A stretch of DNA of 64,000 nucleotides from Capsaspora owczarzaki ATCC 30864 (taxonomy: Eukaryota; Opisthokonta; Filasterea): the NCBI RefSeq assembly GCF_000151315.2, contig NW_011887299.1, positions 1,140,885 to 1,204,884 of the forward strand, in the 5' to 3' direction. Every line of letters begins with the position of its first letter. Within the stretch, counting starts at the first letter, position 1. Made by a program: the position numbers and the translations under genes. Shown here in pieces: positions 23,201 through 34,764 of this stretch. The notes beneath the pieces are model-generated. The model was given only the letters and a program-made list of their open reading frames with translations. It was not told the origin of the DNA and did not search any database.

Positions 23201-23824
23201 TCCTACTGGAGGAATTGCGCAGCGAGGTTTGTAGTTTTTTTCGTGTGCTTTTTTTTTTGGTGTTTTTTTTTGCGTGAATCTGAGGGACGCTTATTCACAT
23301 TCCTCACTCGTCTGTACAGCTATTTGCAAGACGCCTGCGATGGTGAAGGTGGATTTGCGATCGGGCACAAACGTTGAGGGAGAAAACCTGCTGGAAATGA
23401 CCCGTTTCGTGTCCAATCCCGGTTGGGGGGCTGGTACCCTCACTTTGACGCCCCTCGCACTGAAGCAAAATCAAAACGTTGGCAAAAACACATTGGTAAG
23501 GGTTTATGTTTCGGGTTGCCTTTGCATTTTGGTGGTGCAAAGGTTTGCTCACTTTTTTTTTTTTTTGTTATTTTTTGCAGCTTTTCTTTGTTGTATTTGG
23601 GCAATTATCCGTTCAAATCCACGGCAGCAGCTTTATTGTGTCAGACGGCTCCTTCTTTTACGTTCCGCCCAGTGAGTTGTCTGGTGGTTCTTGATGCCGT
23701 GCTGTTCGTCGCTTGCTAACGTTGCAATCGCCCCACAGACAACCAGTACGAGCTCCGAAATCTGCTGGATGGCCATTGCAAGCTATTCTTTGTCCAACTA
23801 TCTGGTCTACCGGCAACTCACTAA
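20298..23824 (+). CDS. CENPC: Centromere protein C (CENP-C / Mif2)
   Basis: Builds the inner kinetochore by linking CENP-A nucleosomes to outer kinetochore complexes. The start matches the Mif2/CENP-C N-terminus (GRRTGVPEKQNVRK, then NADGLEDVGDFF after intron 1). A long, low-complexity Lys/Ala/Pro/Ser region follows in several exons. A separate small exon near 22422-22486 carries a CENP-C motif, RKSGRVRAQPAEWWKSG, with the conserved Arg, Pro and aromatic pair. The C-terminus is the cupin dimerisation domain in three exons: NPGWGAGTLTLTPLALK, then LFFVVFGQLSVQIHGS, then NNQYELRNLLDGHCKLFFVQ, ending at TAA 23822-23824. Intron 1 (20367-20686) contains a 25-base A run. Kinetochore proteins evolve fast, yet motif order and cupin identity make this firm. 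Confidence 0.9.
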
Positions 23825-23950
23825 AGCATGGTTGTTCGAGTGGGTTGCGAGTTTTTGGTTATGATTTGCTGTTTGCCGTGGTTCTCTTGTCGATGCTCAA
23901 TGTTGTTTTAGAGTTTGCTGCTTCCAAGAAGTAAGGTTGAAAAAAAAGGA

Positions 23951-25079
23951 CTATGCATTCATTGAACATGCATCCAATGCCATTTTCACAAGCGCATCGA
24001 TGCCCGCTTGCAGCGTGCCTTGCTCGCCGTCGTTGCGCACAACGAGATCAAATGCAGCGCCGTCCAGGCCACACTCGCTCTCTGCATCATCGACGCCAGC
24101 AGTAAAGACGTAGCCTCGTGACTCTCGCGCTGCGTCGGAAGCAACAACACGAACAGCAAAGCAGCGGGATCCGAATGCAGTTCGGAAGTAATCAAGATCG
24201 GAGGCTCTTCGTGCGTCAGACACAATCCAAATCTACATCAAGCGGAGAGGCAGCAACAGTGAGACAGAGCTTGCATCAGCATCAATGGACCATGACATGG
24301 CGTTGTTTTGAAAACGTACCTGAAAAGTGTCCGCGCCAGCAGTTGCAGTGCGACAAAAGAATGACGGATCGGCATTGCGCTTTGCCTCGCCCCATTTGAT
24401 CATATCTGCGCGATACGTTTCCTTGTACTGTGATGCCGCAAGCAGCTCTTGAAAGTCCAAATTGTGCTCCTGACAACGAGGGGGGGTGAAAGATTCGCAT
24501 TGAGATTGAAAATGGTTTAGCGGATGTTTTCTGGTCCGCTTTTGACCCAGCGCTTCCCCCTTCGCAATAATCGGGTTTGCTCTACTATTACGATCCATCA
24601 TCATTATGGATCCACCATCCATGGCTTTCGATGATGACGGTGATGACGCTCTGTTGTCCTCCTCGTGTGCGCCGTTACCTTTGCGTACTGCTCCTTCAGC
24701 GGACCCGACAGTCGCACGACGCGCACCAATCCAGCGCTTGGAGTACCCGTCGATGTCAATGTAGCTGCTGCTTTGTCTTGCGCAGTCGCTGATGACGCGT
24801 GTTGCTCGAGCCTGTTTCACAGAGTTGCCAATCCAAAGGAAGGGAAAAGATCACGCCACATACGTTCAGTGAGCAACAATCTGATCTCGACCCGGTCAAG
24901 TTTGAGAGTGGTCGGAACGGGATGCAGACTATGTGCAAAGTGCTGCTGCATTCATGAATAGCGGCGAGCTGAGGCGTTGTGCGGTGCGTTTACCGGGAAA
25001 CGAGCTGGTCGCTCAGATAGTCTTTGCCGCTCTTTCGCTTGCCACTCAGCACAATCACCAGTCGCGGTCCAGCTGACAT
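23951..25079 (-). CDS. PMVK: Phosphomevalonate kinase (animal type)
   Basis: Phosphorylates mevalonate-5-phosphate to the diphosphate in the mevalonate pathway toward isoprenoids and sterols. The protein starts [20 protein letters not shown], a P-loop of the nucleoside-monophosphate-kinase fold. It continues with [15 protein letters not shown]-like [27 protein letters not shown] and the C-terminal [12 protein letters not shown], matching human PMVK throughout. This is the animal-type enzyme, unrelated to the GHMP-family ERG8 of fungi and plants. Four exons are visible, with short introns; the last exon ends at the stop at 23951. Length is close to the human 192 aa. CENP-C converges on it from the other strand, leaving only about 130 bp between the stops. 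Confidence 0.93.
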
Positions 25080-25349
25080 TCCCGACAAGAGATGTGTAAT
25101 GCTATTGGGGGAAAACAGTTGGAAGAAAAAAATTCACAAGCTGGAAAGGCTGAAAGCCGAAAAGCTGACAATCGAAACAAAAGACTGAGAAGATTCGGAT
25201 TCGGATTTGGAGGGGGGAAAGCGTCAATGTATGGATCAAAGTGCATTCATGCAAGTGCAGAAACAAGAAATAAACGATCGAACTCGCGAAGCGAATGAAT
25301 CGAGTGAGATGGACGGCAAAGTGCTTCCAACACGACCGCTTTGACTATT

Positions 25350-27027
25350 CTAGTCGCGCTTGCTTCGCAGGGTACGTGTCGTCACAGGCGTTGCAGATGC
25401 AGAGGCAATGCGCTTGGAGCGACGTGGGGCGGCAGTGTCCTTGACTACGTAAGGAATAATGCCGAAAATCCGCTCGAAATGGACTTCAGAGCCGCCGACA
25501 GCGTCAAGCGAGTCGTTGCCACCAGATTGACGCAACCAAGTGGACCTCAGCATTCTGACAAGACGCAGGAAGATGACAAAACACAGCGAATAGTCAATGA
25601 GCAAATGACGCGACCAAAAATCGCATTAACGGTCTGCAAGCCATAAAAACCAGTGCAATGTTTTTTGCGACATACTGGTTGGTAACAATGAAGAGATAGG
25701 TGCCATAACCAGTACCAATGTGCCACCATGCGTGCAGCTCGAGAAGACCGTCGAGAGGGAAGGGGAGCTCCGCACGCCAGGCACGGAGCGAGCCGCAGAA
25801 AATGTTGTCAATGTTCCAAAGAGCAAATCCACCGAGGTACGCAATCAAGGCGCCAAAGAAAATCTTGGGCTGCAGCGGATCGCGCGACAGGTCGCCAATC
25901 TTGTAGTGGTAGCAGCACTTGAAGACAATCAACGCGACCATCAGGCCGTACGCGACCTGATGGAACTCGGCCACCTTGACAAACAGATAGACGACCGTCA
26001 CGACCACGGCGTACAGGAAGAGCCCAAGAATCAGAGGCCAGCCGTATCGTGACTTTGGACGGTCTTCGAGGACACAGTAGACAAACACGCAGGTGCCGTA
26101 AATCATGGGAAGCTCGTCCAGCAATTGGGCCGAGTAGTCCAGAGTTCCGTGGAAGCACCAGCTGCCAAATCCAACGACAAACAGGCCCTGGCGGTGGTGG
26201 TGGGGAGTGGGCGCGGGATGGACGCGACGTTGAAGTTTGCGAGATTGTTGAGCATTTCAAATTGTAAGCAGAGCGGAATCAAAATGTGCTCGAACACTTA
26301 CAAAGTAGGCAATCAGGAACCGGGTTTCAAATCCATACTTGCGGACACAGTACATGCCATAGAGGGCCAGCAGTGCCATTGGGACGTTGCTAATCGTGTT
26401 CCCTGACCAAAGTGAACAAAGCAAACAGTCAGCAATTGTCAACCCCATACAGATGCTTTTGGGGGGGGGGTGATTGTCAAACGGTTGATGCGTCGATGCA
26501 GCACTAATCTCAGGAAGCTAAGAAGCTGAATCTAAAATCTGAGAAAAACTGAGAGAACTTTGACTTGAATCGATCCAAACAAAACTCAGAGCGCGACTCC
26601 ATGCAACTCCCACTACACAATACATCACAGGTCTTCCCACTGCGATCCTTTGCTCTGTGCCTATTGTATGAGTTTACCATTGAGATTGATTTTGATCTGC
26701 CATTGTCCCAACCACTCAAATCCCCCACCCCACCCCACTCCACCCCCTTATCCAAGCCACCAATCCTCTCCTCCATTCCCTCCGAATCCAACAATCAACC
26801 ATCGAGCAAAGCGCGTTGGCTCACATCTCCTGGTGGCACTCGGACGATCAAGCGCCGCCTTCCGTTCCCGCCATATTGTTCCTCCTCAAGCCACAGCCAC
26901 ACACTCTCGTCATCAACTCACAGAACTCGGCAATGTAGTGGCACACTGCGTAGTTGTGCTCGCACCAGTCCAGCGTGGACGTCGTGTTGCCCCAAAAACC
27001 GCTCGAATTGCCGTCGTGGAACCGCAT
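25350..27027 (-). CDS. ACER3: Alkaline ceramidase (ACER3/YPC1 family)
   Basis: A multi-pass ER/Golgi membrane enzyme that hydrolyses ceramide to sphingosine and fatty acid. Exon 1 begins MRFHDGNSSGFWGNTTST and contains the family signature GFWG-x-TSTLDWCE followed by IAEF. Later exons give NTISNVPMALLALYGMY, several hydrophobic helices, and the C-terminal signature LLELHAWWHIGTGYGTYLF, whose histidines and the upstream aspartate bind zinc. The last exon encodes a charged tail ending RTLRSKRD, a possible cytosolic retention tail. Intron 1 (about 0.5 kb) is longer than the rest and contains a run of about ten G. The start is fixed by the conserved N-terminal segment. Confidence 0.9.
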
Positions 27028-27326
27028 TTTGAAAAAAAACAAGGAGGACTGAATGTCTGAGAAAATCAACCCAAAATTCAATCATTCATTAGAAGAAGTA
27101 TCATCATCATCAGTAGTACTGTATCATCATGAGTCGCAGTAGAAGCAGCAGACGAACGCTTTCGCTCAGTCCTCAATCTCGTTGCTCTGAGTTCAACAGC
27201 TCTCAACAGCTCTCCCCCCTGCTTTTGCATCGCTCTTCCTTATCGTTTTTTGTATTGCGTTGTATTGCTTTTTTTGTTCTGCATTCGCTCGTTCCTTTGG
27301 TCCTTGGCGCGCGCTCCGGACGAACG

Positions 27327-30300
27327 ATGAGCGAGCCAATGCAAACCACTGAGCCCAATCTCCCGCCAATACCACACGAGGCGCCGGCAGCAGCAGACAC
27401 GAGCGACGACGCCTGCGCCCTGACAACGACAACGACAATGGCTGTGGCTGCAAGCACAAGCTCAACTGCACCTGTCGATGCGCAGCCAAGTCGGCGCCGG
27501 AAGCTGTTCAGTCAGCAGTTTGAGCGTGTCCGCGAGGTCGTCGACGGACTGCTGCGAACCGAGCTCAGCGTCCGACTGAATGAGGTAAAAAACAAACAAG
27601 CTTGCTCAGAAAAATGTTGGAAAATGCAGCCACTATTGGCATCCAGCATGATGCTGCGAGGGTTATTCGATTCATGTATGGAGGCAGATGAACGAAGATG
27701 CTGAGCAAACTCGACATACTGGATGCTCTTGAAAAACCACAGCTCGAACTCGTCAATGCAAGACTCACAGATACGAGACACGCGCTCGACCAACTACGAT
27801 TACTGCTTAGTGCTGGGTAAGCGACTTTCATTTCGAGTCATTTCGCACCAAATTCGTTGCCTCGACTTCCTGCGATTTCCATCCACCTGCTCACGCCACC
27901 CGATTGCGCGATCTGCACAAATCCCTTCTCTTTGCGTTCTCCCGCTTGCAGATCCAAATTGTCGGCGCGCCGGAAAGACGACATTCTCGCTGCCGTCGCC
28001 ACCACGCGGCCAGATCAAAGCGCACCGGCACCGGCCCCGGCGGCCCCTCCAACAGCACTTGCGACTTCTGCTGTCATTTACAAGCGCCGCGATGGCAAGC
28101 TGATCAGGGTTCGATGCCCAGAGTGCATGAAAGAGGACTTTAAAAACTACCAAGGCTTTGCCAACCACTGCCGGATGCTGCATCGCACCTTCTATCCGAG
28201 CCACGACGATGCCCTGTTCGCAGCAGGCGTCGTGATTGAGCCGCACGAAGTGCCAGAGGGCGTGTCTGTGATTGATCTGGCCGGAACACAGCTACTCGAC
28301 ATGGACAAGGGTGGGCTGGTCTCGCGCTTGCCGTTGGCCGGCGCCGCTGCACCCGGCATCAGCACGATTGGTCTGACGGAGGCCGCGCCACTGGCAATCT
28401 CGTCGCGATTCTTTGTACGGAAACGCGTCATTGTGGGAAACACATCGCAGTACATTTCGCCAGACCGGCGAGATGCCGACGACCAATCGTCCCACAAATG
28501 GATGGTCTATGTCCGCGGCCCAGCCGAAACGCCCGACCTCGCTCCATTTGTCAAGCACGTCAAGTTCTTTCTGCATCCCTCGTACAAGCCCAACGATGTC
28601 GTTGACGTGACGTCGCCGCCCTTTCATCTCACACGCCGAGGCTGGGGCGAATTCCCAGTTCGTGTGCAACTGCATTTTGTCGATCCCAAGAACAAGCCTC
28701 TTGACATTATTCATAATTTAAAGGTGAGTCAAAGCCGTGTCCGAGTTGAGAATGTTTGGTTGATTTTGGGTGGTTGGTTGTTTTTGTTTTTTGTAATGTT
28801 GGTTTGGTGGTTTTTGTTTTTTTGTACACGCTGCTCATCCTACGTGATTGCTTTCTTGCTCACAGCTTGACAGAACAAATACTGGACTCCAGACGCTCGG
28901 AGCCGAAACCACCTTAACTATCGACTTGGATCGTGCGTTCTTTGATCGTCAGAAACGCGTTGACAAGCCATCGGAAACCTCCGACTTGCCGTCTCCTTCT
29001 TCTGCTGATACACCCCAGCAAGAGAATGGCGCCACTTTGAATGAATTTTTCATGGAGCTACCGGACGTTGACTCTATTGCGCAAAGCCTGGTTGCTTCAG
29101 GCGCAGCGACGCCAATGCATGCCAACTTTACACCATTGCCGCAAGACTGGCACTCGCAGCTGAATGCAATTGCACAAAACTCGCTCCATGAGCACGTCGA
29201 GGATGAGGAATTGCTCTTCAGCGCGGTGCTCGACGACACTTTTCATGCGGATCTTGACGAATTTGACTTTGGCGCTGGCGACTTGCACGCGACCGCGGAT
29301 GCTGGTGCTGTTGTGAGTGCAGCGACACACTTTGCCGACCCGTCTGCCACTGGTGTGGGACGCGATCACTCTCAGAAATCGAGCTACAGCGGTCCGTGGA
29401 CGCTGTGCAAGTTTTGTGGATCTGCGTCCCACTTGGACTCGACGGAATGCTCGCAGCAGCTTGAACTCTTCCGGGGTAGTGGAGATGTCAAAACAATCAA
29501 CACTGTGTCTTCCTCGCAAGCCCTGCTCGGTCAGCTCGCCGCAAGTGTCGGTAAGTTCAGAATTGATCCACTTTGCTTTGTCCCGTGCCTTGTTCTTTGG
29601 CATGTCTTCTGACTGTCGCTTTTTTTTCGCTTTGTTTGTGTGGCTTCTGCTGCACGCAATTGTCAACGATGCAGACCACGGGGAAACAGAGCAGAAGCTA
29701 TCTGTCGACGATGACAATCACGATACAAACGTCAGGCGACCGCGCTTTCAAACAGCCACGCAGTCCGCTACGTTGGCCGCACTGCCACCAGTCGACGGTA
29801 AGTGCGAATGGATGACAGAGCTTTGCCACATTGGTCCATCTCAGCTCACAATCTCGTGCGCTCTTCCGCCAGCGACCGAATTGGGAAAACTTCCGCCTCG
29901 TTTGCAATGGGTTCGAAGGACTGCACACCAAGCAGACGTGGTACTTTCTAATATACCCTTGCACGACCAGCCTCGTGAAACTGCTCCTCAAGCGGACGAG
30001 CTCATACTTCAGGTCAGATTTTCGAACTTGCATGGTCAATCTTTTGAAATCGCAACATCTCTGAGCGCATATCTGGTCCCTGCTGTCGTAGGCTGCCTTG
30101 TCGATGGCTCGTAACCTCTTGCTGAAAGCGCTGGCCTCGAAGAGCCAGAGCTCTTCCTCGGTTGCGAACATTCCGCCTGTGCAAGTCATCACTCCCGTCG
30201 ACATCTTCTTGGCGATTCGAGGCACTTCCGAACTTGATTTTCTCTCAAACGAGAATCTAGGAGCCGATCTTTCCACACGACGGGGAGCAGACCTTGCACC

Positions 30301-30469
30301 TACTGCTACTGCTGTTGCTGCGGCTGCTGCTGCTGTTTTAGAACCTGCTGCAACAACATCAGCTCAGCGCAAACGTCGGCTCACCAACCAGGATGCTTCC
30401 GCCACTCCCGACATCCTGAACACTGCTCCTCCACCACCGACACGCTCCTCCAAGCGAGCCCGTATGTAG
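27327..30469 (+). CDS. YEATS2: YEATS2-like ATAC complex subunit (zinc finger, YEATS, histone fold)
   Basis: Exon 1 (27327-27584) and exon 2 give a coiled-coil N-terminus ([20 protein letters not shown]) as in YEATS2. A C2H2-like finger follows ([19 protein letters not shown], then RMLH). The YEATS domain begins [18 protein letters not shown] and includes [41 protein letters not shown] and [15 protein letters not shown]; an intron splits it before LDRT. After a disordered region the C-terminus contains a histone-fold-like helix set ([33 protein letters not shown]) that matches the YEATS2 C-terminal histone fold, which pairs with an NC2-beta-like partner. YEATS2 reads acylated H3K27 in the ATAC acetyltransferase complex. 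Boundaries of the exons between 29550 and 30100 are less certain. The protein ends in a basic RSSKRARM tail. Confidence 0.9.
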
Positions 30470-30657
30470 TATTATTTATTTTTGTGTTTTCCATTGAAAC
30501 CTGTTCCTGTGTTTTGGGTTGTGTGTTCCATACCAAATTGTCAATCTTGCTCCTCGTTGCTGGGCCACGAAATTTCAATCATTCTATTCTCCTTTATGAA
30601 ACTTGCTTCATCTTGCTTGATCCACTCTTCCATTCCTTCCATTCCTCAGTCTCAGTG

Positions 30658-31715
30658 ATGTCGGCGCGCGTTTCGACAACGGCGCGACCAGTTCTGGTGC
30701 GACCGACGCCCTCCCGCCGCGCCACCCGCACCTCGACCGCCACAGCGTCCATCTCATCGCTATCATCCGACGCTGATTCAGCGCTCAATGCTCATCAGCA
30801 CGGTCCAGACATGCAGGCAATCCTCGACTCGCTCAAGGTGCAGAATTTTCAAACCGCTTCAATCTCGCCTCGCGATCGGAACCGCACGAATGCACACAGC
30901 GCTGATGCTCCCAACGATGATGCTCACAATGACGACGATGACGATGACGATGATGATGATGATGATGGAAGGGCTTCCACGACGTCGTCCGTCGACCGCT
31001 TCCCAGTCAAGCACCGGATTGAAATCAGCGTTCGGAGCCCAGTCTCGCCCGCTGCCAAGAAGCCCGCGTCGTCGTCGCCGAGTGTATCCCTGCGATCGCG
31101 TGGCGCAGACGATGGTGTTGACCACGCTGATCACTCTGCGCGAAAACGCAAGGCCTCTGCTGGATCCGCGTCGTCCCCGGGCGCTGCTGGAGTGGCTCGC
31201 CCTCACACCCCGCGCAAGCTGAGCAACTCGGAGACAGCGACCCAGTCAAACACAATCAATCTCAGGAAGCTCTTTGCGTCGATTTGCATTATTCTAGGAT
31301 GCGCATTTATTCTTCCAGCGGTCGCAAGCGCCTCTGTGACGAATCTGAGTGAGTTTTGCCAAGCTGAACGAGAGATGTTTGTCGCAACAACACGAGCATC
31401 AATCAATTACACGATGCGCCGACACACACAGCAACATGACACGAATTACTCACTTTGTGCCTGGAATGGATTTTTTTTCTCCATCTCTTTGTTGGAACAG
31501 ATCTCGGCAAGCACGGGCTGAATCTCGCCGTTGCTGGCCTCACCTTTCTGCTTTCTTGGGGATACTTTCACTTGGAAGTGAGCAACCAAAGCAACGAGGA
31601 GCACACATTGAACGATGGCAGCGCAGGCTCTGGTCTGCTTTTCGAGGACGTTATGGCTGTGGTGAATGCGGTGATTGTGCTTGTCCTGCTAACCGCGTCG
31701 TCGAGCACGGTATAA
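30658..31715 (+). CDS. Unrecognised three-pass membrane protein with acidic, disordered N-terminus
   Basis: Two exons, joined in phase 1 at a donor near 31347 and an acceptor at about 31500. The first 180 residues are disordered, with an aspartate run (about 12 Asp, 30925-30965) and Ser/Pro/Arg-rich flanks including a basic KRKAS segment. The C-terminal third has three likely membrane segments: LFASICIILGCAFILPAVAS, LNLAVAGLTFLLSWGYF and VMAVVNAVIVLVLLTAS. It starts 188 bp after the YEATS2 stop on the same strand. I do not recognise a family. A nuclear-envelope or ER protein with a cytosolic/nuclear disordered tail is possible, but this is inference from topology alone. Confidence 0.65.
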
Positions 31716-32000
31716 GCATTGTTCGCTATTGATCGATGTGTGCCGGCCTTTTGTTAAGATTCTTGTTTTAGTTTCGAATTCAGCCTTGTTCTCAACAGCG
31801 AAGCAAAATTGCCTTTCCAAAAACAAACAAAAATTGTAAAATTTCCCATCTGGTTGATGTTTGTTCTGGATGATTGCAAATTGAGACGAACGAGAGCTAT
31901 TATGCACAAAAGCCGAGAACCACTAGAGTCGCACTATCGAAAATAATGAGGATGAAGCTAACTGAAAAAAAAAAACAAAATCAAGAAAACCATTAAAAAA

Positions 32001-34101
32001 TCAACCCTGCCAGACGCCGGATGACTGCTCGCGCTGCTTAACAATGGAGCCAATATCGCGAACGTCGCGAACATTGAGATTGCGCTTGCAGACCTCAGCA
32101 ATCTTTTCGAATGACGGGCGGGACGACGGGGTGGCGTTCCATGTGCCTTGGAGCACCTCGAAGCTGGAAGAACAGTCAACCGGTAAGTCAGAGCAACCAA
32201 CCGCAGCTTGAGGCATTGCACAGCAAGCACAATCAACTTACATTTCCATCGGACAGTCCGGAGGGCGAGCAAGGCGTTTGCCAGTTTCAAGGAATGTGAC
32301 CAGTTGGTCCAGTGGCACGGCTTTGTATGGCGTGTCACCGTACGTAAAGACCTAGCAGGAAGCAGTCGAGTCAAAGAAAGAGCAACAAACAGGTGAGTGA
32401 AAGCGAAGCAAGCCTAACGCAGGCCACAGCAAAGCTCAAGACGGCGACAAACCTCCCACGCCAAGACACCCATCGACCAGATGTCGGACTCGGTTGTCCA
32501 CGTGCGATAAAAGATGGATTCGATCGCCATTGTGCGAATCGGCAGCTTGCCCTTGGATTGCACTCTGCCATCACAAACCAAGGCAACCCCCGGTGAGCAA
32601 AAGCTAAATGAAACAAAACAGCCAACGAAGTACAAGACGAAACAGGGCGTTACCGATAGTAATCCTTGTCATCCACCAGCTCGCGCGACAGGCCAAAGTC
32701 GGCAATCTTAATGTTCAAACCACGACCTACGAGGCAATTGCGCGTGGCCAGATCGCGGTGCACCAAGCGATGAACGCTCGACAAGTAGGCCATGCCCTCC
32801 GCCACTTGCGACAGAATGAAGCGAAACTCTGGCTCGGTCAAGCGCACCCACGGCATCACGTCATGCGGGAAGTTGAGGGCGCAGATCGCCGACAGCGGTG
32901 CCTCGCCAAGCGGGTTGAGGGGTCCCGGAAAGTCCGACTTTCGTGACTGGTTGAAACGGTCACGACCGCGATCCGTGAGAGCAAGGCACTTGCGCAGTAG
33001 ATTGCGCAAATCGCCGTATTCGAGATATTCAAGGACAAGGCACGCTGGGGCTCCAGCGGTCTGAGGGAACAGAGCAATTGCGCGAATGACGTTGTCGTGT
33101 TTGAGGGGCTTGAGGAGCTCTGCTTCTGACAGAAAGTCCTGCTTGTGCTTTGCCTCGGCGTTGTCTGATCGTGTTGCATACGTGCCATGTGAGGGCATTC
33201 AACATTGCAACAAAAACCGTCTTCACCAACATCCAACGCAACTTTTTAGAATCAAGCGACCGCAGACACAACCTACCTTTCAATTGCTTGACCGCCACGT
33301 GCTGGTGAAGCGCGGGTGCTCCAGTGACGATCGCACGGTTGACTGTACCAAACTGGCCCTCGCCCAAAACCCGCTCAAATTTCAAGCAGGATCGGCCTCG
33401 TTGGCGAACCACGTCCTCCAGCGCGCGCGAGCCGGACATGAGCCTGGCCAGTATCTCTTGGGAGAGCATTTCTGCGTTGCCATAGATGGGATCCTCGGCG
33501 TTGTCGTAGTAATCGTCAGGGACATCGAGATCATCGTCGTTTTCGTAAGCGACGCCATTGTCATCATCGTCATCGTCGTCATCGTCGTTGCCAGTGTTGT
33601 AGTCAGGAGCCGGAACGGCTGGCGGCTCGTCGTCTGCTACCTCTTGGTAGCCGACCGGGATGTCTGGCAGGGGTGCAGAGTAGTTGTACGATGCCAGCGC
33701 TTGCGGCGGAGGCCGACTTTGACCAGCAGGTCGGGTCGAAGACGGGTATGCTGGTGGTGCATGTGTCTGTGCTTTTGTAGCAGCAGCGGCAGCAGCAGCG
33801 GCAAGAGCGCCCTCCATTCTAGTTGCACCCAGACTGCCGCCTTGGGAGTTCAGCGGAGGCAATCCGGCGGGGCGTGGAGAGTAATTGCGAGCAGGTTCTT
33901 TTGGAGACTCTGGCGCACTGCCGGGGCCTGGGCGTTTGTCCGTCGAGTCACGACGCTGGGCGACCGGGGGCAGCACGGGAATTGCGCGGGTTTGCGTCGA
34001 GGGCAGGTGACTGGGTGCCGCTGGAACGGGCGTTGAAAGCAGAATCGGCGCTGGGCTCGAACTCATTGCCGGCAGGACTGGCACTGCTCGGTTGTGCAGA
34101 C
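32001..34101 (-). CDS. Protein tyrosine kinase, 5' end lost in assembly gap
   Basis: The kinase domain is complete: LGEGQFGTVNRA glycine loop, HVAVKQLK (catalytic Lys), HRDLATRNCLV (tyrosine-kinase type catalytic loop), IADFGLSREL (DFG), the DYYR activation-loop tyrosines, and WSMGVLAWEVFTYGDTPY. A long insert lies between helices D and E (about 35 residues, GRDRFNQSRKSDFPGPLNPL region). The upstream exon, starting at 34101, encodes a Pro-rich segment, an Asp run (DDDDDDDDDN) and a series of tyrosines in acidic context (VAYEND, DDYYDN, DPIYGN) that look like SH2-docking sites. The juxtamembrane style and the insert recall DDR/Trk-like receptors, but no membrane segment is visible; it would lie in or beyond the N gap. 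Receptor or cytoplasmic status is unresolved. Confidence 0.88.
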
Positions 34102-34169
34102 CTGTGGGGAAGCCAACGCGAAAATGAAATCGCACATGAATAAGGCAAATCCACACTCCCAAATCGAGC

Positions 34170-34512
34170 NNNNNNNNNNNNNNNNNNNNNNNNNNNNNNN
34201 NNNNNNNNNNNNNNNNNNNNNNNNNNNNNNNNNNNNNNNNNNNNNNNNNNNNNNNNNNNNNNNNNNNNNNNNNNNNNNNNNNNNNNNNNNNNNNNNNNNN
34301 NNNNNNNNNNNNNNNNNNNNNNNNNNNNNNNNNNNNNNNNNNNNNNNNNNNNNNNNNNNNNNNNNNNNNNNNNNNNNNNNNNNNNNNNNNNNNNNNNNNN
34401 NNNNNNNNNNNNNNNNNNNNNNNNNNNNNNNNNNNNNNNNNNNNNNNNNNNNNNNNNNNNNNNNNNNNNNNNNNNNNNNNNNNNNNNNNNNNNNNNNNNN
34501 NNNNNNNNNNNN
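34170..34512. other. Assembly gap (343 N)
   Basis: A run of 343 undetermined bases immediately upstream, in gene orientation, of the tyrosine kinase's first visible exon. The true length may differ. It hides the kinase's N-terminal exon or exons. Just beyond it (about 34570-34513, minus strand) an open stretch beginning MQRMRKITLSPQFF could be a first exon. Confidence 0.98.
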
Positions 34513-34726
34513 TCAGAAGAGAAGCAAAAAACTGAGGGCTGAGAGTGATTTTTCTCATTCGCTGCATGGCTGCTAAACCGTCGCGCTTTTCATCGTCCGA
34601 CACGAGAGAGAGCGACGCGCGTTGCGACGTTGGATGTGCATCGTGTACTCGACTACTACTCCATCCCTCTTCCCCCCTCGGCCGGCCTCCATTCTGCTTG
34701 AGCTCTCGTCGTCGTCGGAAGGAACG

Positions 34727-34764
<38 letters not shown>

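Noticed and set aside
34094-34576. Open frames running through the N gap
   Set aside because: The middle is undetermined sequence, so continuity is an artefact.
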